Below, one piece after another: positions 1-6,506 of a stretch of DNA of 8,498 nucleotides. Position numbers and translations under genes: made by a program. The stretch comes from Pseudomonadota bacterium (GTDB taxonomy: Bacteria; Pseudomonadota; Alphaproteobacteria; Acetobacterales; Acetobacteraceae), in contig JAKBCJ010000186.1 in NCBI GenBank assembly GCA_021807975.1, positions 1-8,498 of the forward strand, in the 5' to 3' direction. The notes under the pieces are model-generated. The model did not search any database and was not told where the DNA came from. It saw only the letters and a program-made list of their open reading frames with translations. How positions within the stretch are numbered: the stretch's first letter is position 1; the number at the start of each line of letters is the position of its first letter.

Positions 1-546
1 GCCGCGTATCAGGCGGTTGACGACCGCCGCACCCGGGTCAGCGGCGGCACCTGGCGCGACACGGCCGCGCCGACGATCAAACTGGAAGGCGCGGTCAAGG
101 TCGGGGAGCGCGCCGTGCTGCTATGCGGGTCGGCCGATCCGCGCTTTATCGAACAGTGCAAGTCCCTGCTGCCGAAAGTCGCGGACCTGGTTCAAAGCCT
201 GGTCTGCGAGGACCAGCCGCTGGACTATACGCTGCGCTTCCGGGTTTACGGCATCGACGGTGTCCGGATGGTGCCGCCCGAAAACGAAGCCCCGCCGGGC
301 GAGGTGTTCATTATGGGCGAATGTATCGCCCCCACAAGCGAGCGCGCGTCCGAGGTGGTGCGGACCTGCAAGCAGTTCCTGCTGCATTTCGGCTATCCCG
401 GGCGGCTGTCCACAGCGGGGAACATCGCGTTTCCGTTCACGCCGCCAGAGGTATCGCTTGGGCCGGCCTATCGCTTCAACGTCTATCATTTGCTGCATGT
501 GGACGACGCGGACGCATTGTTTCCAGTAGAGATCGAAACGGTTTGA
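1..546 (+). CDS. AtuA-family (DUF1446) acyclic terpene utilization-like protein, C-terminal part
   Basis: The frame is open from base 1 to a TGA at 544-546, giving 181 residues with the 5' end outside the window. It resembles the C-terminal half of AtuA/DUF1446 proteins (usually about 450 residues). The cues are an IKLEGA segment followed by a G-x-R turn near residues 27-38, an LRFRVYGIDGV segment near 77-87, a GECIAPT segment near 106-112, and a late run with GNIAFPF, GPAYRF and YHLLHVDD. The family is named for a Pseudomonas gene needed for growth on acyclic terpenes such as citronellol, but most members are uncharacterised and have no assigned reaction, so the substrate here is unknown. 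The internal GTG at 115 lies inside the conserved domain and is not the true start. A small DUF4387 protein often follows AtuA genes, but none follows here. Family assignment is fairly sure; the role is not. Confidence 0.82.
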   Translation, partial: AAYQAVDDRRTRVSGGTWRDTAAPTIKLEGAVKVGERAVLLCGSADPRFIEQCKSLLPKVADLVQSLVCEDQPLDYTLRFRVYGIDGVRMVPPENEAPPGEVFIMGECIAPTSERASEVVRTCKQFLLHFGYPGRLSTAGNIAFPFTPPEVSLGPAYRFNVYHLLHVDDADALFPVEIETV

Positions 547-678
547 TACCGGCGGGCGGCGATGCGGGGTCATGCCAGGTCATTGTCGCGTTTGGTAGCG
601 GAATGAAGCGGTCGTTCGGTTTGGGTGATGCTTTGGCGCCGTGAGAGGATCGCGGGCCGGGACCGCCAGGGCGGCTGG

Positions 679-700
679 TCATTCTGCCTTCATTCTGCTT
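679..700. repeat. 11-bp tandem duplication
   Basis: Two adjacent 11-base units, TCATTCTGCCT (679-689) and TCATTCTGCTT (690-700), differ at one base. The second unit runs into the left arm of the palindrome at 698-785. This is seen directly in the sequence; no function is assigned. Confidence 0.75.
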
Positions 701-785
701 GGAAGAGCGCGAAGGGCGGGAAGGGCCGCGAAGCTGGGATACGGCACCCTTCGCGGCCCTCAGCGGCCCTTCGCGCTCTTCCAAG
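698..785. repeat. Large interrupted palindrome (REP-like candidate)
   Basis: The outer arms at 698-717 and 766-785 are exact reverse complements over 20 bases. An inner pair at 722-733 and 749-760 matches over 12 bases. A small asymmetric internal loop (718-721 against 761-765) and a 15-base apical loop (734-748) separate them, so 32 base pairs could form. The arms are built from purine-rich GCGAAGGGC-like words on one side and their complements on the other, a composition seen in dispersed extragenic palindromes of proteobacteria. It lies between convergent genes and could act as a bidirectional 3'-end structure, although no T-run follows on either strand. Whether it is repeated in the genome cannot be seen here. 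Confidence 0.85.
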
Positions 786-988
786 TCAATCGCCCCTGCC
801 GACAGCGGCTGCGGCGTCTAACGAGGGGCACCGGCCGCCGACGCCCCCACCGCCTGTCGTCAATGAGTCCGAGACCGCAACCGGTCGGCCTCGGTCAACC
901 TCAGGAAAATCGGGCCGCACAATGATCGGATCCCGATGGAAGCGGCCATTTTTCGTCATCCAGACCGGACGGCAGGGCCTGGTATTCG

Positions 989-1927
989 TCACCCCTTGAT
1001 CGGCGGTTCCCCGATCTCCGCTCGGCAATCGTTGATAATCTGCAACACACGATCCCGGTATGGCCGGTATTGCACGCCGAATTCATGCACCAATCGCGAA
1101 TTATCGATCATCCAGTTACCCGAGGACTCCCGCCCGCCCGTTTCTTTATCAAACGAAATCTTCGCATCCGGCAGAAACCCCCGCACGATCGCCGCGATAT
1201 CCTTCAGCGAAATCGGCTGCCCGCCCGAATTATAGATCGCATGCGCCGGCTTGTCCGCCAACAGCACCCGTACGAACACCTCCGCGATGTCGTCCACATG
1301 GATCGGGCACCGCATCGCATCGGCAAACGGCAGGGAAATCGCCTCACCTCTGGCGGGGCGGGTGATCAGGTTCACATGATCCACCGACCCGCGGACCTTG
1401 TCTGGACCGGTGACGTTGGCCGGACGGATGCCGGTGATCGTCATGCCGTGCTTGTCGATGTAATCCTTGGCCTGAAACTCATTGAACGCCTTGTGCGCGC
1501 CGTATTGCACGACCGCGTGCTTGTAGTCGTCCTCGGTGACCGGACGCTCACCGAAATGACTTTGCTGGCCGTTCACCGCCAGTGAACTGGCATAGACCGT
1601 GTGCTTCACACCCAGGATACGCGCGGCCTCGAAGCAGTTATCCATCCCGACGATATTCAGCTTGGTCGCGCGATGCGGCGGCAGATCCTGCCCCAGGTTA
1701 TAGGACAGGTTGATCACCCGCTCCGCCTTCGAAGCCTCCATGTTGGCAATCACATCGTCGAACTGCGTCACATCCCCCCGGACAACCGAGACCTTGTCGC
1801 CCAACCCGACCAGCGCCGGCGCGGTCGGATTGATGTCCATGCACACCACGGATTCACCGCGTGCGACCAGCATCGGGATGACCCTGATGCCGATGAATCC
1901 GGTGCCGCCGATCACGAAAATGGCCAT
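989..1927 (-). CDS. NAD(P)-dependent epimerase/dehydratase, extended SDR family
   Basis: This 312-residue protein has an N-terminal Rossmann fold with GGTGFIG at residues 7-13. An acidic residue at the end of beta-2 (D31, in CMDINP) favours NAD over NADP. The SDR active site is visible as the serine of YASS (S114 or S115) and Y142-x3-K146 (YGAHK). An IRPANVTGP segment (168-175) and PIHVDDIAEV (208-217) match the extended-SDR substrate-domain junction. Substrate specificity is not readable; nucleotide-sugar epimerases, dehydratases and other NAD-dependent extended SDRs share this layout. The start is the ATG at 1925-1927, preceded on the minus strand by a GGGAAGGGAG ribosome-binding site. It lies 102 bases downstream of the solute-binding protein gene in the same direction, so co-transcription is plausible. 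Length is typical of the family and no key residue is missing. Confidence 0.92.
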   Translation of the reverse strand: MAIFVIGGTGFIGIRVIPMLVARGESVVCMDINPTAPALVGLGDKVSVVRGDVTQFDDVIANMEASKAERVINLSYNLGQDLPPHRATKLNIVGMDNCFEAARILGVKHTVYASSLAVNGQQSHFGERPVTEDDYKHAVVQYGAHKAFNEFQAKDYIDKHGMTITGIRPANVTGPDKVRGSVDHVNLITRPARGEAISLPFADAMRCPIHVDDIAEVFVRVLLADKPAHAIYNSGGQPISLKDIAAIVRGFLPDAKISFDKETGGRESSGNWMIDNSRLVHEFGVQYRPYRDRVLQIINDCRAEIGEPPIKG

Positions 1928-2029
1928 TGCCGTTGCTCCCTTCCCCGCGGATATCGCCCGCTTGGGGTCAGGATCGGACGAAGCCGGCAGGGACGCAAGC
2001 GCCCGCCGCTCCGAAGGTACGGTCAGGCG

Positions 2030-3601
2030 TTACTTCACCTGGACAAACCGATATTGGAACGAATTATCCGCCGGCTGTGCCAATTCGATATTCTGCTTCG
2101 CCGCCCACACGATCACCTGCTGATGCAGCGGAATCGTCGCCACATCCTTCTGCAGTATTTCGATCGACCGATGGATCATATCGTTTCGTTTAATCGCATC
2201 CGTCTCCACCCCGATCTTTTCTATCAACGTATCGAGTTCGGGATTCGAATAGCCGCCGTCATTGACCTCGCCGCGCTTTCCGTTTCGTGTACCCAACAGC
2301 GTGTACAGCGCATTATGCGCGTCATAGGTCGCCGGCGTCCAACCCAGCATATAGAAATCTGTATCGTAATTGGGGGCACCGATCTTGTTGAAGAACTTCG
2401 ACTTGGTTTGCGCGTTCAAGTCGATTTTGATGCCAATCCGGGCCATCATGGATACGATGGCGGTGCATATTTGCTCGTCCATCACGTAACGGTCGTTCGG
2501 GCAGTCCATGCCAAGCCGGAACCCGTTCGGGTACCCGGCCCCGGCCAGCAGCGCCCTGGCCTTCGCCGGGTCCGGCTTCGGATGCACATCCAACGCGGCA
2601 TCGTAACCGTTGACACCCGGCCCCCACATCTCCCCGGTCGGGTGCCCAAGACCCAGCATCACCCGGCTGGCGATCGCATTCTCATCGATCGCCAGTTGCA
2701 TCGCCTGCCGCACCCGCACATCGCGCAACGGGTTCCGGCCCTTGATGTCCGAACTCGGCAATTCATCGCGGCTCGTGTCGAAGCCCAGAAAAATGGTCCG
2801 CAGTTCCGGCGTTTGCAGCAGCTTCAGCCCGGGGGTTTGCCGAACCCTGGCCATGTCCTGCGGCGGAACCGAATAGATCATATCCACCTCGCCGGACAGC
2901 AAAGCCGCCAGGCGCGTCGGCGCGGAGGAGATCACGTTGAACTCCACCCGCTCGAGGTTATGCTCCGGCTTGTCCCACCACAGCGGGTTCTTTTCCACCA
3001 CCGTCCTGCGATCCGGCTCGCGGGAGACCAGCTTGAACGGACCGGTCCCCATCGCGTTGTGCAGCGCGTAATTGTCTTCCTTGCCGATGATCGCCGGTTC
3101 GGACGCGTTATGCGCCTCGCACCAGGCTTTCGACATGATCAGCAGATCGGTCTGTTCCTGCAGAAAAATCGGGTCCGGCACGAAGGTTTCGAACTCGACT
3201 GTCAGATCGTCGATCTTGCGCGCCTCTTTCACCGGCGACAGCGGCGCGCGCATCGCGGAACCGGGGGCGAGGATCCGTTTCAGCGTGAACACCACATCGT
3301 CGGCGGTGAACGGAGACCCGTCCTGCCATTTGACCCCTGATCGCAGGTGAAAACGCCAAACCGTCGGCGACGTCTGCTCCCACGACGTGGCCAGCGCGGG
3401 TTCCAAAGCCAGCGTCCGGTTCCGACGCACCAGCGGTTCGTAGATGTTGGACAGAAAACTAAGCTGCACCGTCTCTTGCCGTGTCGCCGGGTCCATCGCA
3501 TTGACATCGCCGTCATTGGCCCAGCGGAAAGTCGCGGCACCGGCCGGGGTCGCGGTCAGTGCCGCAAACAGCGCCAGCGCGGCTAGCGGGATACGTGGCA
3601 T
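2030..3601 (-). CDS. ABC transporter periplasmic solute-binding protein, family 5 (peptide/nickel/opine type)
   Basis: This 523-residue protein begins with a Sec signal peptide: Arg near the N-terminus, an Ala/Leu-rich core and a likely cut after AGA near residue 22. There is no lipobox cysteine, so it should be free in the periplasm. The SBP_bac_5 signature is clear: an EPALATSWE segment near 67-75, a FHLRSGVKWQDGSPFTADDV segment near 84-103, GTGPFKL in the middle, and the VRQAMQLAID motif that follows the hinge. Members capture di- or oligopeptides, nickel, haem, opines or glycosides and deliver them to an inner-membrane permease; the ligand cannot be told from this sequence. No permease (DppB/C-like) or ATPase (DppD/F-like) gene lies beside it, so it must borrow a transporter encoded elsewhere or outside the window. 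The start is the ATG at 3599-3601, with AGGAG 9 bases upstream. Length is normal. Confidence 0.95.
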   Translation of the reverse strand: MPRIPLAALALFAALTATPAGAATFRWANDGDVNAMDPATRQETVQLSFLSNIYEPLVRRNRTLALEPALATSWEQTSPTVWRFHLRSGVKWQDGSPFTADDVVFTLKRILAPGSAMRAPLSPVKEARKIDDLTVEFETFVPDPIFLQEQTDLLIMSKAWCEAHNASEPAIIGKEDNYALHNAMGTGPFKLVSREPDRRTVVEKNPLWWDKPEHNLERVEFNVISSAPTRLAALLSGEVDMIYSVPPQDMARVRQTPGLKLLQTPELRTIFLGFDTSRDELPSSDIKGRNPLRDVRVRQAMQLAIDENAIASRVMLGLGHPTGEMWGPGVNGYDAALDVHPKPDPAKARALLAGAGYPNGFRLGMDCPNDRYVMDEQICTAIVSMMARIGIKIDLNAQTKSKFFNKIGAPNYDTDFYMLGWTPATYDAHNALYTLLGTRNGKRGEVNDGGYSNPELDTLIEKIGVETDAIKRNDMIHRSIEILQKDVATIPLHQQVIVWAAKQNIELAQPADNSFQYRFVQVK

Positions 3602-3689
3602 GCGGATTCGCTCCTGGTGTTCTGGCTGGCCCGGCGTGACCTTGCGAGGCTAACCGTAACCGATTCGCCTGAACAGAGAGAGGTTGCCG
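3602..3689. promoter_or_regulatory. Divergent intergenic region between the SBP gene and the small-ORF operon
   Basis: These 88 bases separate two divergent starts and should hold promoters for both directions. They contain the ribosome-binding site of the SBP gene (minus strand, near 3602-3615) and that of the small ORF (3676-3683). A perfect hexamer duplication, TAACCG twice at 3651-3662, and a 7-base direct repeat GATTCGC at 3605-3611 and 3662-3668 are visible. I could not assign convincing -35 and -10 boxes or an operator. Confidence 0.45.
3676..3683 (+). promoter_or_regulatory. Ribosome-binding site of the 42-residue small ORF
   Basis: The purine run GAGAGAGG ends 6 bases before the ATG at 3690. 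It is a good match to a Shine-Dalgarno sequence at good spacing and is the main reason to believe the small ORF is translated. Confidence 0.6.
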
Positions 3690-3818
3690 ATGAAAATGGA
3701 TATCCCGGCCGGCATCCCGGGCCTGACCGGCATCCAGCCGGCCTTCATGCCGAACGGCAAACGGCCCGCGGCCGGCGGCGATACGATCGTGCCGGCCGTC
3801 AACAGCGACGAACTGTAG
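3690..3818 (+). CDS. Small hypothetical protein, 42 residues
   Basis: An ATG at 3690 opens a 42-codon frame ending in TAG at 3816-3818. I do not recognise the product. It is rich in Gly, Pro, Ala and Ile, opens with MKMDIPAGIPG, has no hydrophobic segment long enough for a membrane helix and ends in NSDEL. Support for coding: a GAGAGAGG ribosome-binding site 6 bases upstream, and about 37 of 42 codons ending in G or C while second positions are only about half G or C, the periodicity of genuine genes in a GC-rich genome. It could start instead at the third codon, also ATG. The DUF2147 gene begins 8 bases after its stop, so it may act as a leader that couples translation, or be a small protein in its own right. 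Confidence 0.55.
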   Translation: MKMDIPAGIPGLTGIQPAFMPNGKRPAAGGDTIVPAVNSDEL

Positions 3819-3826
3819 CCGCGGCC

Positions 3827-4321
3827 GTGTTCCGCATCCTGGCGGCGGTGCTGCTGCTTCTTCCGTTGGCCGCGGCCCGGGCGTCCGGCGATCTCACCGG
3901 CCTGTGGCTGACCCAAGGCCACGACGGGATAATGGCCGTCACAAGCTGCGACGGCGGCCTGTGCGTGGAGATCGCGGGCGTGATCCTGGACCACCCGAAC
4001 GATCCAACCCCAACCGACTATCGCGGTATCTCCCAGTGCCATCTGCGACTGGTCGCCGACGCCAGGCAGATCGACGGCAATCTGTGGAAAGGCCACATCC
4101 TGGATCCCCGCAACGGCCGCGTGTTCGGCGTCGAACTGCGCCAGACCCGGGACGGCGATCTTGCCTTACGCGGTTTCCTGGCTGTCCCGCTGTTTGGCGA
4201 AACCCAGACCTGGACGCGCTATAATGGCACCGTTCCCAAGGATTGCCGCATGCTCGCGCCCTTGCCCCCGGACGCCAAAGCCGCACAATACCCCAGCGCC
4301 AGGAAGGACACTCCGCGATGA
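3827..4321 (+). CDS. Secreted DUF2147 domain protein
   Basis: Taking the GTG at 3827 as start gives 164 residues: a signal peptide (FRILAAVLLLLPLAAARA, cut near residue 19), then a compact beta-rich domain. DUF2147 cues are the opening GLWLTQG (25-31), CDGGLCVEIAG (41-51), GHILDPRNGRVF (89-100), then LRGFL and a TQTWTR segment (126-131). Four cysteines are visible (41, 46, 71, 140), so disulfides are possible after export. The family is found in periplasmic or secreted proteins, and no catalytic activity is established. The frame stays open further upstream (to 3617), but that extension overlaps the small ORF in another frame, lacks conservation cues and would bury the signal peptide, so I prefer the GTG. 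No strong Shine-Dalgarno precedes it, which suggests coupling to the small ORF. Its stop overlaps the next start (ATGA, 4318-4321). Confidence 0.85.
   Translation: MFRILAAVLLLLPLAAARASGDLTGLWLTQGHDGIMAVTSCDGGLCVEIAGVILDHPNDPTPTDYRGISQCHLRLVADARQIDGNLWKGHILDPRNGRVFGVELRQTRDGDLALRGFLAVPLFGETQTWTRYNGTVPKDCRMLAPLPPDAKAAQYPSARKDTPR
4301..4308 (+). promoter_or_regulatory. Ribosome-binding site that sets the alcohol dehydrogenase start
   Basis: AGGAAGGA lies 9 bases before the ATG at 4318 and supports that start over the upstream in-frame ATG at 4243, which would add 25 unconserved residues from inside the DUF2147 gene. A second in-frame ATG at 4324 is also within reach. Confidence 0.7.
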
Positions 4322-5448
4322 AGATGAAAGCCGCCGTACTGCGGGTGCAGGGCAAGCCCCGCCCCTATGCCGCGTCCATGCCGATGACGATCGAAACCGT
4401 GGATCTCGATCCGCCCGGCCCCGGGGAGGTGCTGTACAAGATCATCGGCGCCGGCCTGTGTCATTCCGACCTGTCCACCATCGAGAATCTGCGCCCGCGC
4501 AAACTGCCGACCATCCCGGGGCATGAGGCCGCCGGCATCGTCGAGGAAGTCGGCCCCGGCGTCATCGGCCTGAAGCCCGGCGACCACGTCATCAGCGTGT
4601 TCGTGACGAGTTGCAACGACTGCCGCTACTGCAACGGCGGCCGGCCCAATCTGTGCCAAAGCTCCAACGCGTCGCGCACCAACGGCACGCTGATCTCCGG
4701 CGCCCGCCGGCTGTCGTTGAACGGGGAGCCGATCTGGCACTACAGCGGTCTGTCCGTCTTCGCGCAGTACGCCGTCGTGTCGCAGAACGCCCTGATCAAA
4801 ATCGCCGACGATGTGCCGCTGGACGTTGCCGCGATCTTCGGCTGTGCCGTGGTTACCGGCGTCGGCGCCGTCCTGAACACCGCCCGGGTTCCGCCAGGGG
4901 GGCAAATGGCCGTCGTCGGCCTGGGCGGGGTCGGCATGAACGCCCTGCTGGGCGGGGTCGTGGCCGGCGCCGAACGGATCGTCGCGGTGGACCTGAACGC
5001 CGACAAACTGCGCCTGGCCCGCGAACTTGGCGCCACCGACACATTCCTGGCCGGAAACGCCGACGCGGTGGAGGAAATCCGCCAGGCCACCGGCGGCGGA
5101 CTGGACTACGTGATCGAAACCGCCGGGTCGATACCGGCCATGAACCTCGCCTATGCCATCGCCGCACGGGGCGGTTCGGTGGTCAGCGCCGGGCTGCCGG
5201 CTTCGACCGCGACCTTCTCTTACCTCCACTCGGCCCTGGTCAGCGACGGAAAGAGCATCATGGGCAGCTATATGGGCAGTTGCGTGCCGAAACGTGATAT
5301 TCCCCGTTTCATCGCGCTGTACCAACGTGGCAAACTGCCGGTGCAAAAATTACGTTCGGGAACCATCGGTTTTGACCAGATCAACGAGGGGTTCGACCGC
5401 CTGTCAGACGGGTCCGTCCTCCGTCAGGTGCTGCAACCCCACGGTTAG
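4318..5448 (+). CDS. Zinc-dependent alcohol dehydrogenase, medium-chain family (class III-like)
   Basis: This 376-residue enzyme should oxidise an alcohol, or reduce an aldehyde, with NAD(H) in the cytoplasm. The catalytic zinc ligands are C48, H69 (with E70, in PGHEAAG) and C176 (in FGCAVVTG). The structural zinc lobe is intact: C99, C102, C105 and C113, in C-x2-C-x2-C-x7-C spacing. The nucleotide fold follows with GLGGVG at 201-206 and D225 at the end of beta-2 (VAVDLN), favouring NAD over NADP. The order and the presence of both zinc sites match the class I/III group, including NDMA-dependent and glutathione-dependent relatives, rather than quinone reductases. The exact substrate cannot be read. 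It overlaps DUF2147 by 4 bases and has its own AGGAAGGA site, so the two are probably one transcript. Length is normal for the family and no key residue is lost. Confidence 0.95.
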   Translation: MKMKAAVLRVQGKPRPYAASMPMTIETVDLDPPGPGEVLYKIIGAGLCHSDLSTIENLRPRKLPTIPGHEAAGIVEEVGPGVIGLKPGDHVISVFVTSCNDCRYCNGGRPNLCQSSNASRTNGTLISGARRLSLNGEPIWHYSGLSVFAQYAVVSQNALIKIADDVPLDVAAIFGCAVVTGVGAVLNTARVPPGGQMAVVGLGGVGMNALLGGVVAGAERIVAVDLNADKLRLARELGATDTFLAGNADAVEEIRQATGGGLDYVIETAGSIPAMNLAYAIAARGGSVVSAGLPASTATFSYLHSALVSDGKSIMGSYMGSCVPKRDIPRFIALYQRGKLPVQKLRSGTIGFDQINEGFDRLSDGSVLRQVLQPHG

Positions 5449-5570
5449 GAACCGAACGGAAAGAACCACTTCGATGCCCGCACGCCGGCCGAGCCCGCCA
5501 TGACCATCAGAGGACGGTGGCGTCCTTCAGCCGATTCGTCAGTTTCGCCACAAGCCCTTCGGAGCCCGGC
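5449..5570. other. 122-base gap between ADH and epimerase genes
   Basis: No gene is recognised here. A small hairpin, AGGACG-GTGG-CGTCCT at 5511-5526, is present but has no T-run. The gap is longer than the other junctions on this strand, so it may separate two transcription units and hold the promoter of the 5571 cluster; I cannot identify its boxes. An in-frame GTG at 5517 could extend the downstream protein by 18 residues. Confidence 0.45.
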
Positions 5571-6500
5571 ATGAGCACTTATCTGGTGACCGGGGGTGCC
5601 GGGTTCATCGGGTCGCACCTGTGCGATGCGCTGATCCGGCGCGGCGACACGGTTCGGGTGCTGGACGACCTGTCCACCGGACGGCGGTCCAACCTGCCGC
5701 CGGATGCAACGCTGCTGACGGGCGACGTCGCCGATCCGGCCGCGGTCGCGGCGGCGATGGACGGGGTGGACGGCTGCTTCCACCTCGCCGCCATTGCCTC
5801 TGTCGAAAAAGGCGTCACCGACTGGCTGGGAACGCACCGGGCCAACCTGACCGGAACCATCGCCGTGTTCGACGCGATCCGCCGTCAGGGCAGCAAAATC
5901 CCCGTGGTCTATGCCTCCTCCGCCGCGGTTTATGGCGATACGCCGGTGCCGATCGCCGAGACCGCGCCAAAAGCGCCGCTATCGGCGTACGGCGCCGATA
6001 AATATGGCTGCGAACTGCATGCCCGCGTTGCCAGCCATGTTCATGGCATTCCGAATGTGGGGTTGCGCTTCTTCAACGTCTATGGCCCGCGCCAGGACCC
6101 TAAATCGCCGTATTCGGGCGTTATTTCCATCTTCTGCGAACGGATCGCCGCCGGCCTGCCGGTTAGCATCTTCGGCGACGGCCAGCAGACCCGCGACTTC
6201 GTCTATGTCGCCGACGTGATCCGGGCACTGCTGGCGGCAATGGCTTTGAAACCAGCCGACTCGCCGGTGTTCAATGTCTGCACCGGGATTCCGACATCGG
6301 TCGCGGGACTGGCGGGTCTTATCGCGGAACTGGCGGGCAAACCCCTCAGCGCCCACACCAAACCGCCCCGGGCGGGCGAAATCCGTCACTCCCGGGGTCA
6401 GTTGGAAGCGGCCGACCGCGTCCTCGGGACCCGGGACCGGGTGGCGTTACGCACCGGGCTGGCCGAGGTGCTGGCGTGGATGAACGGATCGGCGGTGTAG
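5571..6500 (+). CDS. GalE-like nucleotide-sugar epimerase/dehydratase (extended SDR)
   Basis: This 309-residue protein acts on a nucleotide-activated sugar, most likely UDP-linked, using bound NAD in the cytoplasm. The Rossmann motif GGAGFIG lies at residues 8-14, immediately after the start, and D32-D33 (VLDDLSTG) marks NAD binding. The active site shows YASSAAVYG (114-122) and Y140-x3-K144 (YGADK). The segments RFFNVYGPRQ (166-175) and FGDGQQTRDFVYVADV (201-216) are hallmarks of UDP-glucose and UDP-N-acetylglucosamine 4-epimerases and related decarboxylases or dehydratases; the exact reaction cannot be chosen from sequence. The ATG at 5571 fits because the domain begins at once (STYLVTGG) and a GGAG lies about 6 bases upstream; the GTG at 5517 is less likely. 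The YdcF gene follows after 6 bases, implying an operon. It differs in sequence from the SDR at 989-1927. Confidence 0.93.
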   Translation: MSTYLVTGGAGFIGSHLCDALIRRGDTVRVLDDLSTGRRSNLPPDATLLTGDVADPAAVAAAMDGVDGCFHLAAIASVEKGVTDWLGTHRANLTGTIAVFDAIRRQGSKIPVVYASSAAVYGDTPVPIAETAPKAPLSAYGADKYGCELHARVASHVHGIPNVGLRFFNVYGPRQDPKSPYSGVISIFCERIAAGLPVSIFGDGQQTRDFVYVADVIRALLAAMALKPADSPVFNVCTGIPTSVAGLAGLIAELAGKPLSAHTKPPRAGEIRHSRGQLEAADRVLGTRDRVALRTGLAEVLAWMNGSAV

Positions 6501-6506
6501 CTCTCC

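Larger units (their letters stand above)
547..988. other. Non-coding stretch between convergent genes
   Basis: About 440 bases separate the ends of the AtuA-like gene (+) and the SDR gene (-). Short open frames exist, but their translations are low-complexity, rich in Arg, Pro and Ser, and resemble no family I know. What stands out is an 11-base tandem repeat (679-700) running into a large interrupted palindrome (698-785). There is also a weak small hairpin around 869-894 (5-bp GACCG/CGGTC stem with an outer 4-bp pairing). No T-rich run follows any of these, so a classical intrinsic terminator is not evident. Nothing else was recognised. Confidence 0.7.

Noticed and set aside
869..894. Small hairpin downstream of the minus-strand SDR gene as a terminator
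   Set aside because: The stem is short (5 bp plus a bulged 4 bp), about 100 bases from the stop, and has no T-run on the relevant strand.
625..999. Overlapping plus-strand frames in the intergenic stretch (625-999 and 641-925)
   Set aside because: They run through the palindrome, have low-complexity Arg/Pro/Ser-rich translations and lack a convincing start context or family resemblance.
1601..3340. A 579-codon open frame on the plus strand, antisense to the SBP and SDR genes
   Set aside because: Its translation is dominated by Arg, His, Pro and Gln with no domain I recognise, and it lies opposite two clear family members. Long antisense frames are common in GC-rich genes.
3617..3826. N-terminal extension of the DUF2147 protein by 70 residues
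   Set aside because: It would place the signal peptide in the middle of the protein, overlaps the better-supported small ORF and is Arg-rich without conserved features.
4219..5346. A 375-codon open frame on the minus strand, antisense to the alcohol dehydrogenase
   Set aside because: The translation is rich in Gly, Ala, Asp and His without motifs, while the plus strand carries a complete zinc ADH with all metal ligands.
4318..5448. Naming the dehydrogenase as glutathione-dependent formaldehyde dehydrogenase (FrmA/AdhC)
   Set aside because: Both zinc sites fit the class I/III group, but nothing I can see separates the formaldehyde enzyme from NDMA-dependent or general alcohol dehydrogenases, so no symbol is given.
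5511..5526. Hairpin AGGACG/CGTCCT after the ADH gene as an intrinsic terminator
   Set aside because: Only 6 bp of stem and no T-run; such short stems are expected by chance in GC-rich sequence.
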